DNA of 64,000 bases from Candidatus Melainabacteria bacterium (GCA_016699165.1 CP064963.1:3720001-3784000), one strand, 5' to 3'; shown: positions 15,620-24,843, counted from the first letter of the stretch. A program made the numbers and translations. The notes: generated from the letters alone by a model not told the origin.

Positions 15620-16072
15620 ATGATTTCTCAGACTGCAGAATATGCTTTGAGAGCAATGGTTTTTATTGCTATGAATTCAGACTCTCCGCAAGTGACTGAG
15701 AAAATCGCTTGCGGTACCAAAGTTCCTGCAAGCTATCTATCTAAGATTTTGCAATTGTTAGCTAAGTCTGGATTGGTAAAGTCACAACGCGGGATCGGCG
15801 GAGGATTTATTCTTGCAGCACCCCCGTCAAAAATATCAATATTGGAAATTGTGAATGCAGTTGACCCTATTAAGAGGATAGATACTTGCCCGTTAGATTT
15901 GAGCTCACATGGAGTTGCGTTGTGTGCTCTGCACAAAAGGATGGATGAGGCAATACAGTTAGTTGAGCAGGCATTTAAAAAAACTACATTAAGGGAAATC
16001 CTATCTAAACCAACTAAGTCAATCCCGCTTTGTGAAACTAAGTTATCTACACATAGAAGAACTAACCATTGA
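15620..16072 (+). CDS. Rrf2-family transcriptional regulator (NsrR/IscR-like)
   Basis: A 150-residue Rrf2 protein. It starts with the family motif MISQTAEYALRAMVFIA and has the helix-turn-helix KVPASYLSKILQLLAKSGLVKSQRG, wing IGGGFILA and dimerisation helix. Cys90 and Cys102 lie in TCPLDL and GVALCALH, the region that holds the Fe-S ligands in NsrR and IscR; a third Cys (C31) is in the HTH. Only two of the three Cys in the usual ligand loop are present, so cluster binding is plausible but not certain. It faces ric and the nitrate operon, and a close paralogue lies at 25884 at the other end of that operon. The pair probably senses NO or redox state for this island. Confidence 0.85.
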   Translation: MISQTAEYALRAMVFIAMNSDSPQVTEKIACGTKVPASYLSKILQLLAKSGLVKSQRGIGGGFILAAPPSKISILEIVNAVDPIKRIDTCPLDLSSHGVALCALHKRMDEAIQLVEQAFKKTTLREILSKPTKSIPLCETKLSTHRRTNH

Positions 16073-16081
16073 GATTGGAAG

Positions 16082-16675
16082 TTATTTTTTTTGAATTGAA
16101 CTAATTCCCTTCACCAAGTTCAAAAGACCAAGATTTATAGATATTACTGCCAATACCGTCAAAATGACGTGCGTTTTGTATCTATTGAGATTGATCCAAA
16201 ATAGTCTGATAGGATCGCCATGAAATTTGTTTAGAGGATCAGTGCCATCAAGATATTCTTGTGCATCTGGAATGCCGTCACCGTCCAAGTCGCTTTCACT
16301 TCCTAATGCAGGAGCCAATTTCTCTGGTGCTGATTTGTATTCCAGAAATTTTCTTTTGCCTACTGCATTGATGATCTTATTTCCAAAGTCGTTCAGAATA
16401 GGACTTTTTACACCACTTGCCGGTTCTAGAGCAACTCTAGCTTTGTTCAATTGTTTCATATCTTCTTCACTGAGTGAGCTTAATTGCCCTGGACCGTTGC
16501 CGACTGGACCACTTTCGTTTACATGACACATTGCACAATTGATCGAGCGCTTGGAATTTTTTTCCACAAATGATTGATACTCCGGGTATGCTTTTGTTTG
16601 CTGAGGGGTGCACAGACTGAGCAACAGTCCCATTAAAAGTGCAAAGAATAATCTTGCAGTTTTGTATCTTTGCAT
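16082..16675 (-). CDS. Membrane-anchored monohaem cytochrome c with Ca-binding motif
   Basis: A 197-residue exported cytochrome. I chose the ATG at 16675 because AGAGG lies 10 bp upstream and it gives a signal peptide (MQRYKTARLFFALLMGLLLS). The upstream ATG at 16741 would overlap the cytochrome b gene by 35 bp. The haem c site is CAMCH. A DLDGDGIPDAQEYLDGTDP segment is a thrombospondin-type-3/EF-hand-like Ca site. A C-terminal helix (HVILTVLAVISINLGLLNLV) anchors it. As the last gene of the nar-cytochrome operon it is a candidate for the cytochrome c1/f-like electron acceptor of the Rieske-cytochrome b unit. That role is inferred from position. Confidence 0.8.
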   Translation of the reverse strand: MQRYKTARLFFALLMGLLLSLCTPQQTKAYPEYQSFVEKNSKRSINCAMCHVNESGPVGNGPGQLSSLSEEDMKQLNKARVALEPASGVKSPILNDFGNKIINAVGKRKFLEYKSAPEKLAPALGSESDLDGDGIPDAQEYLDGTDPLNKFHGDPIRLFWINLNRYKTHVILTVLAVISINLGLLNLVKGISSIQKK

Positions 16676-16706
16676 TATTGGATTACCTCTTCTATTCTCG
16701 ATCTTC

Positions 16707-17807
16707 TCAGTGTTTGAAAAGCTCATATATCTGTTCTCCAAAGATGGTCATCACAATTAGATAAATACTTATCAGTATCGTAATAAATCCAAGTGTTTTC
16801 CTGGTTGTACCTTTGAATATCCAGGGTGTAAAAATTAGCACCCCAACCACAGCCATACTTGCAAGGAGTATTACCCAGAACGGTAAAAGTTCAAGGGGGT
16901 AATAAACGAAAAAGAAATACCACTCTGGTTTAATCCCTGCAGGAGTTGAACCTAAAGGATTGTATGGCGCAAGGAGCGGATAAGGGAGAAATGAATCAAA
17001 CGGAATGCATAAAGATACTGTGAAGAGACACAAAAAAATGAAAGCCCAAAGTGAAAGATCTTTGAAAATGAAAATGCTCATGAACTTTTCGGATTTTTTC
17101 GCCGGTACATCTACACCCTGACTCATTCCGTGAATTTGCACTGATAACAGGTGCAATCCTAAGAGACTAACAAGAGTCAAAGGTAAAATCACCACATGTA
17201 GTGCATAGAACCTGCCAAGAGTAGACTGCCCAACACTGGCTTCTCCTTGAAACGTTTCTCTTATGATTCTGGGAATTTCAGCTAGTTGACCGGGCAAATA
17301 TTCACCGATGTATTCTATTGATTGCAAACCCACTTTGGTGGCGTTTACAGCTATCTGATTCCAAGGCAATAGATATCCAGTAAAGCCAAATGTAAATGTG
17401 ATGAAGAGCAGCAATACACCAGCTATCCAGGTGATTTCGCGTGGTTTGACGAAAGATTTCATAGCAAATGCGGTCAAAAGGTGAATTACTGCGCAAAAAA
17501 TCATGCAGGATGATGACCAGGCATGCATGTTTCGTACTAGTGAGCCGCCTGCAACATATTTGTTTATATACTCAACTGAAACGTTGGCTTCGCTTACTGT
17601 GGGTTGGTAGTAGAAGAGCAAGAAAAGACCAGTGATTACTTGAATCATGAAAAAAAACATGGTCAATCCACCAGTGTAATAGCCCCAGGACATTTTATGC
17701 ACTGGAACTTCTTTCTTCTCAACCATGTAGTGATAGTTGAGTTTGTCGACTGGAAAGCGATCCTTAACAAATTGAATGGCCGAATTGAGTAAGGAGTTTA
17801 AACTCAT
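16707..17807 (-). CDS. Cytochrome b of a bc/b6f-type complex, single-chain
   Basis: A 366-residue membrane protein with about eight helices. The haem b ligands are visible as H95/H109 (NMHAWSSSCMIFCAVIHLL) and H204/H219 (YALHVVILPLTLVSLLGLHL). The quinol-oxidation loop carries the PEWY motif (residues 294-297, GIKPEWYFFFVYYPLE), so the b6 and subunit IV parts are joined in one chain. It oxidises quinol with the Rieske protein and reduces haem b. The start overlaps the stop of the NarI-Rieske gene by 4 bp. Together with that fused Rieske domain it forms a bc-like module placed directly inside the nitrate reductase operon. Confidence 0.92.
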   Translation of the reverse strand: MSLNSLLNSAIQFVKDRFPVDKLNYHYMVEKKEVPVHKMSWGYYTGGLTMFFFMIQVITGLFLLFYYQPTVSEANVSVEYINKYVAGGSLVRNMHAWSSSCMIFCAVIHLLTAFAMKSFVKPREITWIAGVLLLFITFTFGFTGYLLPWNQIAVNATKVGLQSIEYIGEYLPGQLAEIPRIIRETFQGEASVGQSTLGRFYALHVVILPLTLVSLLGLHLLSVQIHGMSQGVDVPAKKSEKFMSIFIFKDLSLWAFIFLCLFTVSLCIPFDSFLPYPLLAPYNPLGSTPAGIKPEWYFFFVYYPLELLPFWVILLASMAVVGVLIFTPWIFKGTTRKTLGFITILISIYLIVMTIFGEQIYELFKH

Positions 17808-19123
17808 GTTGTTTTATCCTCCAGACTTTTGGCGATATAAACTTTGCCTGCAGATAGTGCGTCGGGTTGCACAAAGCAAGAGGTTTGTCCTTTGTTGTCG
17901 CGACTGGCCATCACTTTTCCTTGCTCATCCATTATCACCCAGGGAAGATGACCAAGCGGTGTTTTGGCAGGCGCTTCTGCGTTTGGTTGTCCGGTTTCGA
18001 TATTGAAGTAAGAAACATGGCAAGGACATAAAATTCGTCCTTCAGAGTCAACTTTGTTTCCAACTGTACAGCCTAGATGGGTGCACTTAGCTGAAATTAG
18101 CAAGGGATAACCGTCTTTTCCTTTGAAGGCGATAGCCGGCTGCATCTTATAGTCGATGAAATATTTTCCAGCTGTTGGGTTCAACTCGGTGATTGGTGCA
18201 ACCATTATATATTTTGAGGCTTGTCTTTCTAGTTCTAATTTCTTTTGATCCACAGTCGATTCAAGATGAGCTAGTCTGACTTCCATTAACTCTGTTTCTT
18301 CTTTTTCGCTCAGTCTGGGACCAAAGAAAAAGCTAAACACTTTACTCAAGGTTCCAACAGACAAAAGAAAGGCACCAAATCCAATACCAAGGAAGGCATT
18401 CAAAAAGTGACGTCTGGTCTCTTCTTTTGCAAATGCTGGAGTTTCTTCGTTTAGTTTTCGAGAATTGTTCCAAACTACTTGCTGAGGCGGTCTAAATAAG
18501 TATTCGATCGGTACGGCGAAAAGATGTACTAGGCGGGAAAATGGAATGATTAAAATGAAAAACCATGCACACACTATGTGAGCTTTCACTAGAATCGGTA
18601 AATCTTCTATATTGCTTAGGTCTGGTTGAAACAGTACTAAACTCCAAAGATAAGGAGTTGTAGTGCCGGAGCACCAGGCACTCCCCCATTTGCAGTGAAC
18701 AGCAATAGCCGCTCCCAAACCAACTTGGGCAAGGAGTAAGGCAATCACTAGAAGATCCATCGGTGTTGTAACCGCTTGAATTCGAGGCGAAGTTAATCGT
18801 CTTATCCCAAGTACCACTAGCCCTATTAAACACAAAATGCTGAGACCAAATCCTATCGCTTCTATAGCCATAAGCAAGACTTGGTTTGAAGTCAGTGTTT
18901 GCCAGAAGCTAGGAAAGAGAAATGCTAATATGTGAGCTAAGAGAATCAATAAAATACCTAAGTGCCAAGGCAATGAACCCCACAATAGACCGTGATTCTC
19001 TAGGAATTGTGATGATAGCGATGAGTAACTCATGGGCTCTTTTTTTATGCGATAGATAGAACCAAAGGCGCATGCAAAGACTGCCAGATAAGGTAGAACG
19101 ATAAAGAGCAAAGTGTTGGTCAT
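17804..19123 (-). CDS. narI: NarI (nitrate reductase gamma subunit) fused to a Rieske iron-sulfur domain
   Basis: A 439-residue fusion. Residues 1-230 are NarI: five helices with the four haem b ligands H54 and H64 (PWHLGILLILLAHILAF) and H182 and H200 (AHIVCAWFF, RLVHLFAVPIEYL). A twin-arginine-like TRRHFLNAFLGIGFGAFLL (236-254) then forms a sixth helix. It has the form of a Rieske Tat signal-anchor and would carry the rest to the periplasm. After a charged linker comes the Rieske domain with CTHLGC (C347, H349, C352) and CPCH (C366, C368, H369), so all 2Fe-2S ligands are present. One chain would thus link quinol oxidation at NarI and at the neighbouring cytochrome b. The usual CPCHGS is CPCHVS. 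Confidence 0.9.
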   Translation of the reverse strand: MTNTLLFIVLPYLAVFACAFGSIYRIKKEPMSYSSLSSQFLENHGLLWGSLPWHLGILLILLAHILAFLFPSFWQTLTSNQVLLMAIEAIGFGLSILCLIGLVVLGIRRLTSPRIQAVTTPMDLLVIALLLAQVGLGAAIAVHCKWGSAWCSGTTTPYLWSLVLFQPDLSNIEDLPILVKAHIVCAWFFILIIPFSRLVHLFAVPIEYLFRPPQQVVWNNSRKLNEETPAFAKEETRRHFLNAFLGIGFGAFLLSVGTLSKVFSFFFGPRLSEKEETELMEVRLAHLESTVDQKKLELERQASKYIMVAPITELNPTAGKYFIDYKMQPAIAFKGKDGYPLLISAKCTHLGCTVGNKVDSEGRILCPCHVSYFNIETGQPNAEAPAKTPLGHLPWVIMDEQGKVMASRDNKGQTSCFVQPDALSAGKVYIAKSLEDKTT

Positions 19124-19126
19124 CTT

Positions 19127-19693
19127 TTATTCCTCGCAATCTTTGTTCTTCAGAACTACTAAGACAGCAGAAAGTAAATGTTTATATAGGTTTTTCGACA
19201 AATTCAATTGTTCAATCATTTTTTCCACTGGAACTATAAGACAGTAATTAATCAGCTCTGTTAGTGTTTCACTATCTATATGAGCGGCATATTTCAAGAT
19301 GCAAGTAAGATGATCTGGAAGTTCTTTGCCGGGATTGAATCCCGCTTCTTTGTATTGCTCATTGAAAATAGCCATCACAGTGCCTCGATCGAAATTTTCG
19401 TCTCCAAAAATGTAGCCTGTTGTATAGAGACTGCATATTGCTGCCAAGTCAAAAGTAGAAGTGTAAAACTCCTGCCAGTGTTGAAATGACTTAGATGATA
19501 GTTCAGACAGAAGTGGCTCTAGATGCTCCTTTGCTTCTGGAAAACTGTTGTGCACATTTGCTGCCAGTTTGCTCATTCGCTTCAGATAATTCTGATCTGG
19601 ATATTCAAGCATCAGGCCTAGTTGCGCAAGAGCTAATCCTTTTTTAGTTCCGATGTGGGAATTATTTTTAGGAGGATTTATTACTTTTTTCAT
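19127..19693 (-). CDS. narJ: Nitrate reductase molybdenum cofactor assembly chaperone NarJ
   Basis: A 188-residue all-helical protein of the NarJ/TorD type. It has LGLMLEYPDQNYLKRM near the start, FQHWQEFYTSTFDLAA (matching the LQxxYVxTFD motif) and GKELPDHLTCILKYAAHI (the ELPDHLxxxLEF motif). NarJ inserts the molybdenum cofactor in NarG and helps membrane docking; it is not part of the mature enzyme. I used the ATG at 19693, with an RBS (GAGGA) 8 bp upstream; the in-frame ATG at 19738 would overlap narH. The position between narH and narI is the classical narGHJI order. Confidence 0.9.
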   Translation of the reverse strand: MKKVINPPKNNSHIGTKKGLALAQLGLMLEYPDQNYLKRMSKLAANVHNSFPEAKEHLEPLLSELSSKSFQHWQEFYTSTFDLAAICSLYTTGYIFGDENFDRGTVMAIFNEQYKEAGFNPGKELPDHLTCILKYAAHIDSETLTELINYCLIVPVEKMIEQLNLSKNLYKHLLSAVLVVLKNKDCEE

Positions 19694-19695
19694 CA

Positions 19696-21198
19696 CTATA
19701 GTCCTCGCGTCGGTGGTTGAATCACGCCAATTCCGCAAGAACCCTTACAAATTTCGGGATTGCAAGTAGATTCAATTGATTCTTCTCGCTGAATTTCCGG
19801 TATAACAAATCGTTGATCAATGGTGGGTACTGCAGTCAGTCGATAGATTTCCTCGGCTTCTTCAGGAGTAGTTCCACCTTCTCTCATCATTTTGTTCATC
19901 ATGACCAAGTCGATGTCCTGCATGTCTAGAGTTCGTTTGTAATACCGAACAGCCATCAGTTTTTTCATCACATATTCGATGATGTCCTCGTTTCCGGCAC
20001 TGAAAAGTCGAGCTAAATATTTCATGGGTAGACGAGATTTATCTAGCGAGGTGAAGAAGTTGTCTAGAGCATTGGTGTATATTCCGTTCGCCATTTTTCC
20101 CATCACCGGTAAAAGTGGTGGCACATAAAAGAGCATAGGCATGGTGCGGTATTCAATGTGCAGTGGCAGTGCTATTTTCCATTTCATTACGTATTTGTAA
20201 ATGGGTGATAACTGCGCTGCTTTGATAAATTCATCAGAGATACCATTGGCTTTTGCCATCTTTATAATTTCTGGATCAAATGGATCACAAAAGGCCGTTC
20301 TTTGCGATTCGACAAGAGCTTTGTCTGGTACTTTCATGGACTCTGCCGCTCGGTCGGCATCATAAAGCAAGACACCAAGATAGCGAATTCGACCGACGCA
20401 TGATTGAAAACAGTTTGGAATTTGACCCGTTTCAAGCTTGGGATAACAGAGAATGCATTTTTCAGACTTACCAGTTTTCCAGTTGTAATAGATTTTCTTG
20501 TAAGGACAGGCAGAAATACATGCTCGCCATCCACGACAAACGTCTTGATTGATCAAAACAATTCCATCTTCTCCTCTTTTGTAAAGGGCACCAGATGGAC
20601 AAGAGGCAACGCAGCTCGGGTTGGCGCAATGGTTACAGATGCGCGGAAGATACATCATTGAAATGCGTTCAATTTCAAACAATTGCTCGCGTTCCTCGTC
20701 GCTTAATTCCTCAAGGTTGATATCGTTCTCCGCATAGAAAGTTGAACCAGAGAGATCATCATCCCAATTGGGACCAGCCTCGATATTCATGGGTTCGCCT
20801 GTGATGAGCGAAACCGGTATGGCAGTGGGTTGATCGTCGCCAGCTTCAGCTTCGAAAAGATTTGCGTAGTTATAAGTCCAGGGTTCGTAGTAATCTTCGA
20901 GGCCTGGCTGATTTGGATTGTAAAAAAGTTTCACAAAGGAGTCAATTTTGTTTTGACTTTTCAGTTCAAGCTTTTTGTTTCCATCGCGCCCTTTTAATTC
21001 CCATCCACCTTTGTAGTGTGACTGGTCTTCCCATAGTGTGGGAAAGCCTGTACCGGGCTTTGTCTCCACATTGTTCCACCACATGTATTCAGCGCCCGGA
21101 CGATCGGTCCAGACGTTTTTGCAAGCAACACTGCAAGTATGACAGCCGATGCATTTATCGAGGTGGAAAACCATTGATACTTGAGCGCGAATATCCAT
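19696..21198 (-). CDS. narH: Respiratory nitrate reductase beta subunit NarH
   Basis: A 500-residue Fe-S protein with the full set of cluster ligands: C16, C19, C22, C26; C188, C191, C196, C200; C221, W224, C227, C231; and C248, C251, C263, C267. Trp224 in CRGWRAC replaces a Cys, which is the hallmark of the [3Fe-4S] cluster in NarH. It passes electrons from NarI haem to NarG. The length is typical (480-515). It starts 3 bp after narG and is followed immediately by narJ, so it is strongly operonic. The protein is intact, unlike narG upstream. Confidence 0.95.
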   Translation of the reverse strand: MDIRAQVSMVFHLDKCIGCHTCSVACKNVWTDRPGAEYMWWNNVETKPGTGFPTLWEDQSHYKGGWELKGRDGNKKLELKSQNKIDSFVKLFYNPNQPGLEDYYEPWTYNYANLFEAEAGDDQPTAIPVSLITGEPMNIEAGPNWDDDLSGSTFYAENDINLEELSDEEREQLFEIERISMMYLPRICNHCANPSCVASCPSGALYKRGEDGIVLINQDVCRGWRACISACPYKKIYYNWKTGKSEKCILCYPKLETGQIPNCFQSCVGRIRYLGVLLYDADRAAESMKVPDKALVESQRTAFCDPFDPEIIKMAKANGISDEFIKAAQLSPIYKYVMKWKIALPLHIEYRTMPMLFYVPPLLPVMGKMANGIYTNALDNFFTSLDKSRLPMKYLARLFSAGNEDIIEYVMKKLMAVRYYKRTLDMQDIDLVMMNKMMREGGTTPEEAEEIYRLTAVPTIDQRFVIPEIQREESIESTCNPEICKGSCGIGVIQPPTRGL

Positions 21199-21201
21199 AA
21201 G

Positions 21202-24144
21202 TTAGTACTCCACTTGATCTAAAGGTTTAACTACAACGAAGGTGTCACGGTTGACTCCTTGCGGTCCCCAGTAATTGAAGGCGTAGCTAAATTGAGCATA
21301 TCCTCCGATCATGAATAACGGTTTCAGTCGTGCTCTGGTCAAACTATTGTGTCCACCAGCACGTTTGTAACCTCTCTCTTTCGATTTCGGAACAGAGACT
21401 GTTCGCTCGGGCGAGTGATAAATAAACGCTAGTCCGCGCGGGATGCGAGCACTGACGCAGGCTCGCGTGCAGACTACGCCGTGGTCGTTAAAGACTTCCA
21501 CCCAGTCATTGTCATTGACACCTATCAAGTCTGCGTCTTTGTCATTGAGCCATACAGGTTCGATTCCTCGCGAAAGAGTTTTCATTCGAAGTGTGTCACC
21601 AAAGGTAGAGTGGATATGCCATTTTCCATGTGGTGTCAGGTAGTTCAAGATAAGTGAGCCGGAATCTTTGGAAGATTTTTCCAAGTCTCGTGCTGTGTGC
21701 ATAGTCAAGCGAGGTTTGTAGGTGGGAAGATGTTCTCCAAAGGCTCTATATGTTTCGTGATCAAGATAGAGATGTTGACGCCCTGTAAGGGTTCTCCAGG
21801 GAATTTCTTCCTCTACATTTTGGCAATAAGAAGAGTAGGTGCGCTCGTCGTTTGTTATGCCGGTCCAGTAAGGAGTGGTTAGCACGCGTCTTGGTTGGGC
21901 TTTTAAATCATTGAAAGTCATTCTTACCGAACGATTCTTTTCTGCTAAGTGAGTGTGATCGATTCCGGTCTTGTGCGACTCTGCTTGGAAAGCTCGATAG
22001 GCTAGCTCTCCGTTGGTCTCTGCTGCAAAATGCAAGATAATTTCGCATGCTTGCAAAGCTTCTTCCATTGCAGGATATGTTTTTCCATTCCAAGTTTTAG
22101 TGGCATTCGATTTCATGTACTCGTCGTAAAGGTCATCGACGTCATAATGTGTCCCATGCACCGAGAGTCCGTTTTGTCGGACAATCGGACCAAGTGAAGT
22201 AAAACGATTATGCAAATTGGCATAGTCACGATCTATCACTTTCATGATTGGCATGGTTTTTCCGGGAACCGCTTCGCATTCTCCTTTTAACCAGTCTTTT
22301 ACTGATGGTTGAGCAATTTCAGCTGGGGTATCATGCATCAAGGGTGATATCACTAATTCTTTTATCGGTGCCTCAAAATATTTTTTACTTAGTTCTGATG
22401 TGTGAAGGGCGATTCCCTTGAAAATATCCCAATCAGATTTTGATTCCCAGCATGGTGGCACTGCGGGCTGCAAGGGATGGATAAATGTATGCATGTCTGT
22501 TGTGTTTAAGTCATGCTTTTCATAATAGGTTGCAGCTGGTAGGACGATGTCCGAGTAAAGTGCAGATGAGTCCATCCTGTAGTTTAGATCTACTATGAGG
22601 TCCATTTTGCCTGTTTCGACTTTGTCATGCCATGTCACTTCTTTAACCAAGTCACCAGCCATTTCTTCCGAGATAGCGTTATTGTGAGTGCCCAGGTAGT
22701 GTTTTAGAAAATACTCGTGTCCCTTGGCTGAAGCCAAAATTGCGTTTCCTCGCCAGATGTACCAGACTCGGGGATACGATTCTGGGTTGTTGGGATCTTC
22801 TACCGAAAATTTCAATTTGCGATCTTTTAGTTTTTTCACCACGCTTTGAATTATTTCGTCGTCTGATTTGGCTCCTTCAGACTTTGCATCTTCTACAATC
22901 TGGATGTTACTTTGATTGAATTGTGGATAGCATGGAAGCCAGCCAGAGCGCACTGCAATTGCCTGTTTGTCTACGGTATGTCCATTCGCCATCGAGTGAC
23001 TTTCATCAGCTACTGCGCAAATATCTGTGAAGTTAGTGTCGTAACGCCATTGGTCAGAGTGTACGTAGTGAAATGAAGGTGCGTTTTGTAGGCGTGGAGG
23101 TCCGCCCCAATCGAGCCCAAAAGCGATAGGACCCCAAGACGCTTGAGGAGCCAGCTTTTCTTGCCCTACATAATGATTTAAGCCACCACCACTAACACCA
23201 ACACAACCACACAAAATGAGAGGGGTAATTATAGCTCGGTAGATGAGATTGTTGTGATACCAGTGATTAGCACCCGCCCCAATAATAACACTACATTTTC
23301 CATTGCTGCTAATAGCACTAGCAGCCCATTCACGAGCAAATTTAATTACTGTGTCAGCGCTAACGCCAGTAAATTTTTCTTGCCAAGCTGGAGTGTACGG
23401 CAGAGATGGATCATCGTAATTTTGGGGATAATCTCCACCTTGCTCACGTGAAACTCCATATTGTGCAAGCATCAATTCAAATGCCGTGGTTACAAGCCTG
23501 GGACCATCTTTGGTCATTATTTCGAAAACTTGAACTTTTCGACTAAGACGTGCATTATCTTCGAAATCGGAGAAGTCATGGAATTCAACATCTACAAGTT
23601 TGGTACTGATATTGGTTGCTTTATCCAAGTTCAAAACAGGCGAGATTTTTTTGCCGGTCAAAGAATCTTCTTGCTTGAGGTTCCATTCGCCTTTTGTTTT
23701 CTGCCAGCGGTGACCTACGCTACCGTAGGGAATTGCTAGCTCTCCGGAGTCTTGGTCGATTACAAACATTTTCCAATCGGCGTTTTCGATTTTGCTAGTC
23801 GAGTCGAGTTGGCTTGCACGCAAGAATTTTCCGGGTTTGAGACTTTCTTTTTTAGTGTGATCAAGCTCAACTAGAAAAGGCATGTCGCTATATTTTTTTA
23901 TGTATGACTCAAAATAAGCCGTCTGTTTTTCTATGTAAAATTCGCGCAGAATCACATGACCGACAGCCATCCAAAATGCAGCATCCTGACCTTGATGGAT
24001 AGGAACCCATTCATCGGCAATTTTTGAAACTTGCGAGAAGTCTGGAGAGAATACAACTACTTTTGCTCCGGCATGTCTGCCTTCAACTAGAAAATGTGCA
24101 TCGGGAGTTCTGGTCATGAGCACGTTAGAGCCAACCACCGCCAC
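21202..24144 (-). CDS. narG: Respiratory nitrate reductase alpha subunit NarG, C-terminal fragment (frameshifted)
   Basis: About 980 residues of the molybdopterin-binding NarG. It opens at an internal GTG with VAVVGSNVLMTRTPDAHF, a conserved strand of NarG that normally lies ~240 residues into the protein. The open frame actually extends to about 24214 and there reads PASPEIWGEQTDVAESADW, directly continuing the N-terminal fragment. Restoring one C to a C5 run on the coding strand gives a single protein of 1213 residues, a normal NarG size. The rest is intact, including SDIVLPAATYYEKHDLNTTD and WVEVFNDHGVV near the C-terminal domain. The enzyme reduces nitrate to nitrite on the cytoplasmic side, with no Tat signal. 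Confidence 0.9.
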   Translation of the reverse strand: MAVVGSNVLMTRTPDAHFLVEGRHAGAKVVVFSPDFSQVSKIADEWVPIHQGQDAAFWMAVGHVILREFYIEKQTAYFESYIKKYSDMPFLVELDHTKKESLKPGKFLRASQLDSTSKIENADWKMFVIDQDSGELAIPYGSVGHRWQKTKGEWNLKQEDSLTGKKISPVLNLDKATNISTKLVDVEFHDFSDFEDNARLSRKVQVFEIMTKDGPRLVTTAFELMLAQYGVSREQGGDYPQNYDDPSLPYTPAWQEKFTGVSADTVIKFAREWAASAISSNGKCSVIIGAGANHWYHNNLIYRAIITPLILCGCVGVSGGGLNHYVGQEKLAPQASWGPIAFGLDWGGPPRLQNAPSFHYVHSDQWRYDTNFTDICAVADESHSMANGHTVDKQAIAVRSGWLPCYPQFNQSNIQIVEDAKSEGAKSDDEIIQSVVKKLKDRKLKFSVEDPNNPESYPRVWYIWRGNAILASAKGHEYFLKHYLGTHNNAISEEMAGDLVKEVTWHDKVETGKMDLIVDLNYRMDSSALYSDIVLPAATYYEKHDLNTTDMHTFIHPLQPAVPPCWESKSDWDIFKGIALHTSELSKKYFEAPIKELVISPLMHDTPAEIAQPSVKDWLKGECEAVPGKTMPIMKVIDRDYANLHNRFTSLGPIVRQNGLSVHGTHYDVDDLYDEYMKSNATKTWNGKTYPAMEEALQACEIILHFAAETNGELAYRAFQAESHKTGIDHTHLAEKNRSVRMTFNDLKAQPRRVLTTPYWTGITNDERTYSSYCQNVEEEIPWRTLTGRQHLYLDHETYRAFGEHLPTYKPRLTMHTARDLEKSSKDSGSLILNYLTPHGKWHIHSTFGDTLRMKTLSRGIEPVWLNDKDADLIGVNDNDWVEVFNDHGVVCTRACVSARIPRGLAFIYHSPERTVSVPKSKERGYKRAGGHNSLTRARLKPLFMIGGYAQFSYAFNYWGPQGVNRDTFVVVKPLDQVEY

Positions 24145-24176
24145 AAATTTGGAGTGAAACCAGTCAGCGCTTTCAG

Positions 24177-24842
24177 CTACATCTGTCTGTTCACCCCAGA
24201 TTTCAGGTGATGCCGGGGGAGATCACAATACCAGTCATAAAATGACAAATTGACTCCTCCCATTAGTTGAAGGAAACGAGCACCAGCTGCGTAACTAGCC
24301 ATGGACATGGCTGGGATGGGAGAGAAGCCTACGATTCGATCGGGTCCATATCTTTTTATGGTGGCAATGTTTGCAGCTGCCATTATTTCATTGACCACAG
24401 CCCAATCGGCTCTGCGAAATCCGCCTTTGCCTCTGGCTGTTTGATAGGTTTTGCGGTGTGCTTTGTCTTGTGCGATAGAATTCCAGGCCCCAACAAGATC
24501 GTCTGGGAATTTTTTCTTGGCTTCATTCCACAAATCTAGAAGTACGCCTCTAATATATGGATACTTAACTCGCAGTGGAGAGTACAGATACCATGAGCAT
24601 GAAATACCGCGCTGACAGCCGCGTGGTTCGTGGGGCGGAATGTCTTTGCTGATAATGGGATAATCGAGAGCCTGCAACTCCCAAGTGACTATACCGCCCT
24701 TAACATACACATTCCAGCTACAAGAACCTGTGCAATTTACTCCGTGAGTGCTGCGCACGATTTTGTCGTATTGCCAACGATTGCGATAAAAGTCTTCCCA
24801 CTGTCTTTTTTCAGGAGCAAATACGTCTTTAATCCAAGTCAT
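24177..24842 (-). CDS. narG: NarG N-terminal fragment (frameshifted)
   Basis: The first ~210 residues of NarG. They contain the [4Fe-4S] FS0 ligands H33, C37, C41 (HGVNCTGSC) and C76 (EPRGCQRG), and the molybdenum-site segment SFYDWYCDLP. The frame then goes off into RHHLKSGVNRQM and stops. The expected sequence (PASPEIWGEQTDV) is in the next frame. The break falls in the G5 run at 24215-24219 of the plus strand. Without correction, no Mo-bis-MGD protein can be made, although the rest of the operon is intact. Its ATG lies 1 bp after the cytochrome c stop codon, so it belongs to the same transcript. Confidence 0.9.
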   Translation of the reverse strand: MTWIKDVFAPEKRQWEDFYRNRWQYDKIVRSTHGVNCTGSCSWNVYVKGGIVTWELQALDYPIISKDIPPHEPRGCQRGISCSWYLYSPLRVKYPYIRGVLLDLWNEAKKKFPDDLVGAWNSIAQDKAHRKTYQTARGKGGFRRADWAVVNEIMAAANIATIKRYGPDRIVGFSPIPAMSMASYAAGARFLQLMGGVNLSFYDWYCDLPRHHLKSGVNRQM

Positions 24843-24843
24843 T

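Noticed and set aside
15620..16072. Naming the Rrf2 regulator nsrR
   Set aside because: Only two of the three Cys usually seen in the ligand loop are present and its targets are inferred from position only.
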